Positions 1 through 5,598 of a stretch of 9,086 bases of DNA are shown here, in pieces. The stretch covers positions 1-9,086 of the forward strand of contig CAKZYI010000435.1 of the NCBI GenBank assembly GCA_937884735.1, read 5' to 3'. Under the pieces are notes generated by a model that saw only the letters and a program-made list of their open reading frames with translations, searched no databases and was not told the origin of the DNA. The position numbers and the translations under genes are program-made. Position 1 is the first letter of the stretch; every line of letters starts with the position of its first letter. The DNA is from an uncultured Pleurocapsa sp. (GTDB lineage Bacteria > Cyanobacteriota > Cyanobacteriia > Cyanobacteriales > Xenococcaceae).

Positions 1-1345
1 CGAGGCTATGAGAAGAGTCATTAGAAGTGCCAAGATTGAAACTTCCTACATCAACGCTACCCGTGATGTTGATATTACCTCTGGTGTACAAAGTGACTTT
101 CGAAACACCATCCGTCAAAAGATTGTTATTTGTGACAGTCAAAGAATCAATATCGTATAGAAAGCGACCGTTTAGTGAGCTGTCAGCTTGATTGTTTTTT
201 CTATCTTTATCAGCATCTGTCGAAGGTAGAGGTCGAGGTAAAAGTACTTCTGCACTAGTAGTATCAATACTCGTACCAATATTGTTAATGGAATTACTAT
301 TTTTATCTGAGTTAGGTATTGCAGGAATTGCGGGAATTGCAGGTGTGCTACCTGTCGCAGGTACCCCAGCTACGCCATTAGGATCGTCAATAATGCTTGG
401 TAAGCTACGGGCATCGGCAACAACATTATCATTGCCTGCAATAGGACTAGGCGTTGGACATCCAGCACCAGTACTATTCAAAACAATATTGTCATCAGCA
501 TTGGGCAAACTTAGAGTTCCTGGCGCAGTTATTGCTGTGCTTCCTATCCACAATACAGGGGCAAAATTATCTAAATCATTGATGCGTAAGGGAATTTCTG
601 CTCGTATTTGAGCTTCGCTACCATCAGAAGTACGACCTTTTACCGTTAAAATTCCTCTAGCATCACTATCACCATCATTATCTGTGTCATTGTCACTAGC
701 AGGATCGGTCGGATTGACATCAGAAATTACATTGAAGACGCCATTTTCATCGTTGGGAGTCGTATCGTCTAAATTCCCGTTGTTGTCCTTATCTTCTGTA
801 AGACTGTCACCATCAATATCATATTCGTAGTCTACAATCTTGTACCAGCCTGCATTAACAGTGGTGTCTAAAGCATCACCATCATCATTTAGATCTCTAC
901 CGATTACTGTTTCATCTAGAGTTACAGTACGCCAATAATCTTTTCCTTTGGCACCAGTGGCAGGATCAAACTCTGGTTCAGGGGATACAGTATCGTAGTC
1001 ATTATTAGCCCAACCATTTAAAGTATCCGTAATATTGTCGCAAGTTTGCCCTGCAACATCCACACCATTGACATTGTTACTAGTCCACTGCGCTCGATTG
1101 TAGACACTGAGGATTCTGTTTCTATCCAGCATTGCTCTATATTGAGAAACACCAACTTCAGCAATACCTAGGGCATCAAGTCTTGAATTTTGAGTAATAG
1201 CATTGATGTTTTCTTCGCCAGCACTAGTAATATTAACTAAGCCTAATAAAATCATTACTAAGCCAAGAGCAATAACTACAGGCAATACATATCCTTCATC
1301 TCTTGCGCGACGCTGTAGCAAGATTTTCAATAATAACAGTTTCAT
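1..1345 (-). CDS. Prepilin-like (HpsA/PilX-type) secreted protein, 3' end cut by window edge
   Basis: The frame is open from ATG 1345 to the left edge, giving 448 codons with no stop, so the C-terminus is missing. The N-terminus has a basic stretch (QRRARDEG, residues 11-18), then YVLP and one hydrophobic helix to about residue 37. This resembles type IV prepilins, with processing expected after G18. The usual Glu at mature position 5 is absent (YVLPV), as in HpsA, GspK and PilX-like proteins. Asp-rich segments near residues 151-160, 176-194 and 218-228 (for example DNDTDNDGDSD) look like calcium-binding loops. A Pro-Ala-Ile run (PAIPAIPAIP) lies at about nt 317-346. The last visible part (LYTRGNINITGSVDVG) suggests beta-rich repeats. 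It lies 180 bases downstream of the expansin gene on the same strand. I infer an exported, pilus-associated or matrix protein, and assignment to HpsA itself is not certain. No strong ribosome binding site precedes the ATG. Confidence 0.72.
   Translation of the reverse strand, partial: MKLLLLKILLQRRARDEGYVLPVVIALGLVMILLGLVNITSAGEENINAITQNSRLDALGIAEVGVSQYRAMLDRNRILSVYNRAQWTSNNVNGVDVAGQTCDNITDTLNGWANNDYDTVSPEPEFDPATGAKGKDYWRTVTLDETVIGRDLNDDGDALDTTVNAGWYKIVDYEYDIDGDSLTEDKDNNGNLDDTTPNDENGVFNVISDVNPTDPASDNDTDNDGDSDARGILTVKGRTSDGSEAQIRAEIPLRINDLDNFAPVLWIGSTAITAPGTLSLPNADDNIVLNSTGAGCPTPSPIAGNDNVVADARSLPSIIDDPNGVAGVPATGSTPAIPAIPAIPNSDKNSNSINNIGTSIDTTSAEVLLPRPLPSTDADKDRKNNQADSSLNGRFLYDIDSLTVTNNNLLTDGVSKVTLYTRGNINITGSVDVGSFNLGTSNDSSHSL
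317..346 (-). repeat. 9-base tandem repeat coding Pro-Ala-Ile
   Basis: Three near-identical 9-base units (plus strand GGAATTGCA-like, differing by single bases) lie in frame in the prepilin-like gene and encode PAIPAIPAIP. Such in-frame units can vary in number between strains. Confidence 0.6.
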
Positions 1346-1429
1346 ATAAAACTAAAGCTTACAAAGATATATCAACTAAGGTACAAAAGACCTCGCCATT
1401 CAGTATTACTTAGAGTACCCAAAACAACT

Positions 1430-1501
1430 GCGATCGCGATCATTGACAATTGAAATAAATTTATCAATAAAAAAGCGATCGCTTTTATAAAATGCGATCG
1501 C
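1430..1501. repeat. Cluster of three HIP1 octamers
   Basis: GCGATCGC occurs exactly at 1430-1437, 1475-1482 and 1494-1501, between the expansin and prepilin-like genes. HIP1 is the over-represented octamer of many cyanobacterial genomes. Other exact copies in this window start at 2799, 3414, 3809, 4416, 4503, 4848, 5711, 6143, 7042, 7554 and 8853. Confidence 0.9.
1466..1486 (-). terminator. Possible weak terminator after the expansin gene
   Basis: The perfect 16-base palindrome AAAAGCGATCGCTTTT (1471-1486) reads on the minus strand as a six-pair stem with a GATC loop, running directly into a six-T tract and then ATT. It lies 40 bases past the expansin stop codon. The stem has few GC pairs and is also an ordinary HIP1 site, so termination may be partial or absent. 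Confidence 0.3.
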
Positions 1502-1525
1502 AACTGTATTTAATTTGTAATAATT

Positions 1526-2563
1526 TTAGATCAAAGAAAACTGTTGACCAGTGATAATGTCAGCCCCACTACCATTGGTAATGTTTATATCATTCAAGGT
1601 AACTTCTTGACCAAAGATATCTGTTACCAATAGATCTTGCGCTCCATATAAAGCACCATTTTCTATAGTGAAACGGTTATCGCTACGGCGTTCTAGAGGA
1701 ACGATACCACCTCCTTCAGTAAGCAAATCGACACTTTCGATAGGATAGCGATGATTGTTGAATCGAACTGCACCATACCAAGGATTGGATTCGGGAATGC
1801 CTTCAACCACAATACCTTGACCAATAGTGTAACCATAAGGTGTTTGAAAATCATCCCCAGGACCAATCAATTCATAATCGATATTGACAATTCCATCAAC
1901 GGGATCGGCTACTTTAGCAAAGGCTTCTGCACTCAAATCTAAACCATCAGAACGTTCGTACAGCAAATCGCTAACTTGCACTATAATCGGATCTGCACCT
2001 GCTCTTTGTTTGGGGCCAGATACTGAAAGAAATGCACCACTAGCTTCTGAACCATTCCATTGAATATTGTTAATAGCGGTAACTCCATCCAAATTATCGT
2101 AAGGAATATCATAACCAGAGTTACCTAATCCACCAGTAGGATTGGCGGCATCATAAAATGTTGCTCGTCCTTGATAGTTTTGACCTAATGATAATTCAGA
2201 CCCCAAATCAGGATTTGAGAAAGTATATATGCTGTCTGAGCTGCTAGGACTGCTAAATTCTGAGCCTTCAATATCAAAGTTTTGAGGATTATTACTACTA
2301 CCATTGCTAACAAAGCCAACGGTTATAGTTTCTCCTGCTTTTATTTCACGATTCCAAGATTCATGCTCGATGGTGTAGCGTCCATTATCTTTGCTGACGA
2401 TTTCAGCATCCCAAATCGTAGTAATTTCGCTAGATAAATCGAATTCTAAATCCCAACTATCTAGATTGGTATCACCATTATTAGTGATATTGATTTGTCC
2501 TTGAAAACCACTCCCCCAGTCTTTTATTTGAGAATAGTTTACGTTTATAGATTCATTCGGCAT
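1526..2563 (-). CDS. CBM2-expansin fusion: cellulose-binding, wall-loosening protein
   Basis: A 345-residue protein in three parts. Residues ~5-100 match a family 2 carbohydrate-binding module, with W16, W51 and W70 spaced like the three surface tryptophans that bind crystalline cellulose. Residues ~101-128 are a Ser/Gly/Asn-rich linker. Residues ~130-235 match the expansin double-psi beta-barrel domain (GRATFYD, GAFLSVSGPK, DGLDLSAEAFAKV), and D209 aligns with the essential Asp82 of Bacillus EXLX1. Residues ~240-328 match expansin domain 2 (CBM63; NPWYGAVRFNNHRYP, LLVTDIFGQEV). W262-Y263 replace the EXLX1 Trp pair, while the third aromatic (Tyr157 there) is not evident. Expansins loosen cellulose networks without hydrolysis. 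ATG 2563 was chosen over an upstream TTG at 2617 because GGAG lies 9 bases before it and the CBM2 starts at once. There is no Sec signal peptide; the short C-terminal GSGADIITG tail might fit type I secretion (inference). Confidence 0.85.
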   Translation of the reverse strand: MPNESINVNYSQIKDWGSGFQGQINITNNGDTNLDSWDLEFDLSSEITTIWDAEIVSKDNGRYTIEHESWNREIKAGETITVGFVSNGSSNNPQNFDIEGSEFSSPSSSDSIYTFSNPDLGSELSLGQNYQGRATFYDAANPTGGLGNSGYDIPYDNLDGVTAINNIQWNGSEASGAFLSVSGPKQRAGADPIIVQVSDLLYERSDGLDLSAEAFAKVADPVDGIVNIDYELIGPGDDFQTPYGYTIGQGIVVEGIPESNPWYGAVRFNNHRYPIESVDLLTEGGGIVPLERRSDNRFTIENGALYGAQDLLVTDIFGQEVTLNDINITNGSGADIITGQQFSLI

Positions 2564-2580
2564 TAAGATAAACTCCCATA
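2561..2580 (-). promoter_or_regulatory. Ribosome binding site that sets the expansin start
   Basis: On the minus strand GGGAG lies about nine bases before ATG 2563. The longer frame from TTG 2617 would add 18 residues unlike a signal peptide or CBM2, so the ATG is preferred. Confidence 0.65.
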
Positions 2581-2912
2581 GGTGAACTAGCCGACACACC
2601 TCTACAAACTTGAGCAACGGCCAAGTAACTTCAAGTCTTTAGTAGCGATCGAATACTTCGTTATATTTTTTAACTTTTGACGAAAACTATACTAACAGAG
2701 AGATGTACGTTCTAGGAAAATTTCTCAACAAATAAAGCACTCAAATCAAGCGCAATGTCTTGCCCCGTAAGAGATAGAAAATTTTTGGCAAAAATTTGGC
2801 GATCGCAGTTAAATTTCGTTTATGACTGATTTATGGTGAGTAGCAGGCACTATTTTGATAATATAAATAGTGTAAATATTTATTAATAAAATTAATAATC
2901 GTTAGATTTTAT
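2564..2912. promoter_or_regulatory. 349-base divergent intergenic region
   Basis: This gene-free stretch separates the minus-strand expansin gene from the plus-strand DUF4399 operon, so it should hold both promoters. It is AT-rich, with one exact HIP1 octamer at 2799-2806 and an inverted repeat at 2848-2872. TTGATA at 2855-2860 and several AT-rich -10-like words follow, but no pair has convincing spacing. Short direct repeats of AAATTTTTGGC type lie at 2779-2800. I see no reading frame of credible coding quality. Confidence 0.6.
2848..2872. promoter_or_regulatory. Inverted repeat, candidate operator before the DUF4399 operon
   Basis: CACTATTT (2848-2855) and AAATAGTG (2865-2872) are perfect inverted 8-base arms around a 9-base spacer, 40 bases before the ATG at 2913. 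The symmetry suits a dimeric repressor or activator site, and the spacer carries TATA-like sequence. The cognate regulator is not in the window, so this rests on symmetry and position alone. Confidence 0.35.
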
Positions 2913-3347
2913 ATGAACTTCAAAGCTTTTTGCGTCGCGCTTTTGTGTGCTTTGGTATTTTTAGTTGCGCCGAAGGCATCTGCACAAGATTTAATGTCCC
3001 ATGCTCCTAATGAAGCTCAGGCCTATATTATTGAACCTGCCGATGGTGCGATTTTGCCTGAAACCTTTACGGTTAAGTTTGGTTTGTCGGGTATGGATCT
3101 TGCTCCTGCTGGAGTCATGCAAGAGAATGCAGGACATCATCATTTATTGATCGACCGACCAGAGTTCGATCTTGCTACATCTTTACCGTCTACGGAACAA
3201 ATTCGTCATTTTGGTAAAGCCCAGACAGAAACACAATTAACTTTAACTCCTGGAAAGCATACCCTGCAGTTAGTACTGGGTAATTACGCTCATGTCCCCC
3301 ATGATAACCCAGTCATTTCTGAGCCAATTCAAGTAATAGTTGAGTAA
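2913..3347 (+). CDS. DUF4399 family periplasmic protein
   Basis: A 144-residue protein with a clear Sec signal peptide: a Lys near the start, a hydrophobic core at residues 6-20, and KASA before likely cleavage at about residue 24. The mature part matches DUF4399 along its length (AYIIEPADGA, FGLSGMDLAPAGV, GHHHLLID at 74-81, IRHFGKAQTET, HTLQLVLGNYAHVPHD). Function is unknown; some databases carry the misleading label RodA for this family, which it does not resemble. Histidines 75-77, 99, 116, 127 and 130 could bind metal (inference). It is the first gene of a likely two-gene operon, with the next start 15 bases after its stop. No strong ribosome binding site is visible. The inverted repeat at 2848-2872 may control it. 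Confidence 0.85.
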   Translation: MNFKAFCVALLCALVFLVAPKASAQDLMSHAPNEAQAYIIEPADGAILPETFTVKFGLSGMDLAPAGVMQENAGHHHLLIDRPEFDLATSLPSTEQIRHFGKAQTETQLTLTPGKHTLQLVLGNYAHVPHDNPVISEPIQVIVE

Positions 3348-3362
3348 TGGACTTATCGACAT

Positions 3363-3785
3363 ATGTTTAGAGCTTTGAGTATCATCGCATTTTCTGCTCT
3401 TGTATCCATACCTGCGATCGCGCATAATGTGGAAATATCAAATGGTGTAGCGGCTACATTTCATATAACCCCCAATCATAATCCTCAGATGGGCAAAAAA
3501 GCTCAGGCTTGGTTTGCCTTAACTCGTCGCGGAGGGAGCACTATTCCTTTGTCTGAATGCAACTGTCTTCTGAATGTTTATGCTGTTCCTCGTACAGATG
3601 AAGACCGACCAATTTTACAGCCTCCACTTTCGGCTATTAATGTAGAAAAATATCGAGAAATACCAGGAGCAGAAATCACTTTTCCTAGCGCAGGAGCTTA
3701 TGAATTAGAGATAGTTGGTACGCCTAAAGATAATACTTCTTTTTCTCCCTTTGAATTGTCATATACGGTTAATGTTAGACCTTGA
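3363..3785 (+). CDS. Small periplasmic protein with predicted N-terminal His after processing
   Basis: A 140-residue protein with a Sec signal peptide (hydrophobic residues 4-19, AIA at 18-20). Cleavage after A20 gives a mature protein starting His-Asn-Val. The mature chain looks beta-rich and CopC/YtkA-like in size, with H34, H39 and a Cys-Asn-Cys motif (C66, C68) as further possible metal ligands. The strong sequence pattern (TFHITPNHNP, AWFALTRRGG, IPLSECNC) resembles conserved cyanobacterial hypothetical proteins, but I know no established function. It follows the DUF4399 gene by 15 bases, so the two are probably co-transcribed and may act together in the periplasm. Its 3' end overlaps the convergent acetyltransferase gene by 11 bases. 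Confidence 0.8.
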   Translation: MFRALSIIAFSALVSIPAIAHNVEISNGVAATFHITPNHNPQMGKKAQAWFALTRRGGSTIPLSECNCLLNVYAVPRTDEDRPILQPPLSAINVEKYREIPGAEITFPSAGAYELEIVGTPKDNTSFSPFELSYTVNVRP

Positions 3786-4344
3786 TTAAAAAGTATACGA
3801 TCGCAATTGCGATCGCAGTTGCAGCAATGAACTGATACAGTTCTTTTCGAATTTCATTAGACGTAATTGTTAAAAGCCTTTTTTTCATTTGTATGCAGGG
3901 AATGTAAGTTGAATAAAGAGGCAAATATGCTTTGCGGATGGTTTGATAACCATTAGCCCGATAAAAACTGTAGCCAGTCAAAGAAGAATAAACCCAAAGA
4001 ATGGGTACTTTATTTTTAATTGCTTCTTTTTCTAATCTATGTATTAATAATGTGCCGATATTTCTTCTTATAAAGTTAGGATCTACAAAAACAGCACTAA
4101 TTATATTAGGAGGAGATAATAACGAAGCAAATCCAACAGGCTGTCCATTTATTTCGGCAATAAAAACAGTTTCTGGTGATTTTCTGGGAATGCTCTTACT
4201 TTTTAATAAAGCATTTAATTGCTTGTGGCTGTAATCTTTAGCAGCAATAATTTTTATGGCATTATATTGAATTTCGACAATTTTATCTTCGTCTTCTGGT
4301 TTAGCTGGGCGAATGGTAACTCTTTGATTAATTTGTGGCTTCAT
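3775..4344 (-). CDS. GNAT family N-acetyltransferase with C-terminal membrane tail
   Basis: A 189-residue protein. The GNAT fold spans residues ~8-145: strand 1 and helix 1 (VTIRPAKPEDEDKIVEIQ), motif A (ISAVFVDPNFIRRNIGTLL, with the acetyl-CoA pyrophosphate loop R94-N-I-G-T), and motif B (YSFYRANGYQTI, 125-136). It should transfer an acetyl group from acetyl-CoA to an unknown amine. A positive stretch (KKRLL) is followed by a hydrophobic helix at ~170-187, suggesting a tail-anchored membrane protein facing the cytoplasm. Much of the tail is encoded by a HIP1-derived palindrome. It converges on and overlaps the periplasmic-protein gene by 11 bases. The ATG at 4344 has no clear ribosome binding site. 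The substrate cannot be read from the sequence. Confidence 0.82.
   Translation of the reverse strand: MKPQINQRVTIRPAKPEDEDKIVEIQYNAIKIIAAKDYSHKQLNALLKSKSIPRKSPETVFIAEINGQPVGFASLLSPPNIISAVFVDPNFIRRNIGTLLIHRLEKEAIKNKVPILWVYSSLTGYSFYRANGYQTIRKAYLPLYSTYIPCIQMKKRLLTITSNEIRKELYQFIAATAIAIAIVYFLIKV
3798..3815. repeat. 18-base perfect palindrome built from two HIP1 cores
   Basis: CGATCGCAATTGCGATCG is its own reverse complement. It lies inside the last codons of the acetyltransferase gene, 13 bases past the stop of the convergent gene. It encodes Ala-Ile-Ala-Ile-Ala-Ile (residues 177-182). It could form a hairpin in transcripts from either strand, but no T tract follows closely. Confidence 0.85.
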
Positions 4345-4488
4345 TCAAAATGTTGTAAAGCGGAGAAAATAAAAATAATCAGCTTCACTTTAACGGCTTT
4401 GTGGAGGCAAATAGTGCGATCGCGATCCTAATTGATTTGATAAACTGCACTGTAGATATCGACATTTTTAACAACTGATAATTCATAT

Positions 4489-5070
4489 ATGCTACCCCCT
4501 TGGCGATCGCCTTTATCTAGTGCTATTCATCGTAATCGCTCCAAACCTCATTGTCGTTACTTTCAGCTAGCTACCGTCACTCCAGAAGGTTATGCAACCA
4601 ATCGCACAGTAGTATTTCGGGGCTTTTTAGAAGACGAACAAAGCAGCCTTAAAATTATTACGGATGCTCGTAGTGCCAAGATTAAAGACATTGAACATCA
4701 GTCTCAAGGAGAAGTCTGCTGGTACTTTACCAAAACTCGCGAACAATTTCGGATTAATGGCAGCTTGCGTTTAGTTACCCCCGAAGAAGCCGATACAGAT
4801 TTACAAAAAGCGCGTAAAATAACCTGGCATAATTTATCAGATGCAGCGCGATCGCAATTCGCTTGGCCAAATCCTGCTCAACCAGCAGTAGATAAGGAAG
4901 CTTTTTTGGTAGATCCTCCTAATGCAAATATTCCTTTGAGTAATTTTTATTTGCTGTTGTTAATTCCTCGAAAAATAGACCATCTTCAACTTAAAGGCGA
5001 GCCTCAACAGCGTTGTTTATACCAGTTAGAAAAAGATGCTACTTGGTCAAATATTTTGGTTAATCCTTAG
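4489..5070 (+). CDS. Alr4036-type FMN-binding protein (pyridoxamine phosphate oxidase-like)
   Basis: A 193-residue protein whose start (PWRSPLSSAIHRNRS) and body match the Alr4036 family of PNPOx-like split-barrel flavoproteins, common in cyanobacteria. Visible family motifs are YFQLATVTPEG (24-34), the flavin-phosphate-type NRTVVFRGF (38-46), TDARSAKIKDI (58-68) and CWYFTKTREQFRINGSLRL (77-95). The length is normal for the family. Such proteins bind FMN as dimers; true PdxH oxidase activity is unproven for this branch, so the pdxH symbol is withheld. It is soluble and cytoplasmic. The ATG lies 144 bases from the divergent acetyltransferase start, and a HIP1 octamer lies within its fifth to eighth codons. 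The YraN gene follows 42 bases after its stop. Confidence 0.85.
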   Translation: MLPPWRSPLSSAIHRNRSKPHCRYFQLATVTPEGYATNRTVVFRGFLEDEQSSLKIITDARSAKIKDIEHQSQGEVCWYFTKTREQFRINGSLRLVTPEEADTDLQKARKITWHNLSDAARSQFAWPNPAQPAVDKEAFLVDPPNANIPLSNFYLLLLIPRKIDHLQLKGEPQQRCLYQLEKDATWSNILVNP

Positions 5071-5112
5071 TAAATTCGTAGTTTGTGTAATCTACATTTA
5101 TATCGTCCGTCT

Positions 5113-5568
5113 ATGAAGAATATTGGGAAATTGGGTGAAGAATTGGTAGGTAAATGGCTTGAGTTGCACAATTATGATTTATGGCAGCAAAATTGGCGTT
5201 GTCGTTGGGGTGAAATAGATATTATTGCTCAAGATCGAGAGAATAAAACTATTACTTTTGTGGAAGTAAAAACCCGCAGCAAAAATAATTGGGATGAGAA
5301 TGGTTTGCTGGCGGTTGATTCTACCAAGCAGGAGAAAATTATTAAAACTGCATCAATGTTTTTGGCTAAATATTCTCACTTGGCGGAGTTGCCTTGTAGG
5401 TTTGATGTGGCTTTAGTGAGTTACGGCAAATGTCTCGCGCAAAGACGCGACAACGCAAAGATAGATGTTAAAAAAAATGCTCAACTAACTATAGGTAAGC
5501 CTGTAATTGTTGAGCAATATGAATTTACGATTGAGAATTATTTGAAGTCAGCTTTTGAACTGTCTTAA
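5113..5568 (+). CDS. YraN (UPF0102) family nuclease-like protein
   Basis: A 151-residue protein matching YraN: GKLGEELVGKWLELHNY (5-21), NWRCRWGEIDIIAQD (27-41), TFVEVKTRS (48-56) and RFDVALVS (96-103). GEID (D36) plus EVK (E51, K53) form the PD-(D/E)XK nuclease signature. The family is linked to DNA processing, but its role is not settled. ATG 5113 was chosen because a TTG 30 bases upstream adds only ten non-conserved residues. After SYG (103-105) about 30 residues rich in Lys, Arg and Asn (KCLAQRRDNAKIDVKKNAQ) interrupt the family pattern before it resumes at YEFTIENYLKSAF. This insert carries a short cyanobacterial-style CGCAAAG repeat. The gene is probably co-transcribed with the flavoprotein gene and ends 30 bases before the convergent transporter gene. 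Confidence 0.85.
   Translation: MKNIGKLGEELVGKWLELHNYDLWQQNWRCRWGEIDIIAQDRENKTITFVEVKTRSKNNWDENGLLAVDSTKQEKIIKTASMFLAKYSHLAELPCRFDVALVSYGKCLAQRRDNAKIDVKKNAQLTIGKPVIVEQYEFTIENYLKSAFELS
5431..5460 (+). repeat. CGCAAAGACGC-type repeat inside the YraN gene
   Basis: This segment reads TCGCG-CAAAGA-CGCGA (5435-5450) followed by a second CGCAAAG (5454-5460). Similar CGCAAAG-rich interspersed repeats are scattered in cyanobacterial genomes. Here the piece keeps the reading frame and supplies the residues CLAQRRDNAK. Confidence 0.5.
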
Positions 5569-5598
5569 ATTTTAGGAAGTGTTGATTCAATCGCTGTT

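Noticed and set aside
192..611. Open frame of 139 codons on the plus strand
   Set aside because: It lies antisense inside the prepilin-like gene, is low in complexity (Gly-Ile-Ala repeats from the 9-base tandem repeat) and matches no family.
1751..1942. Short plus-strand frame
   Set aside because: It is antisense to the well-conserved expansin domain, which explains the DNA fully.
2564..2617. Longer expansin start at TTG 2617
   Set aside because: The 18 added residues form no signal peptide, while ATG 2563 has a GGAG at suitable distance.
4001..4431. Two overlapping plus-strand frames (4001-4234 and 4219-4431)
   Set aside because: Both are mostly antisense to the acetyltransferase gene and show no family pattern; the second runs into the promoter region of the flavoprotein gene.
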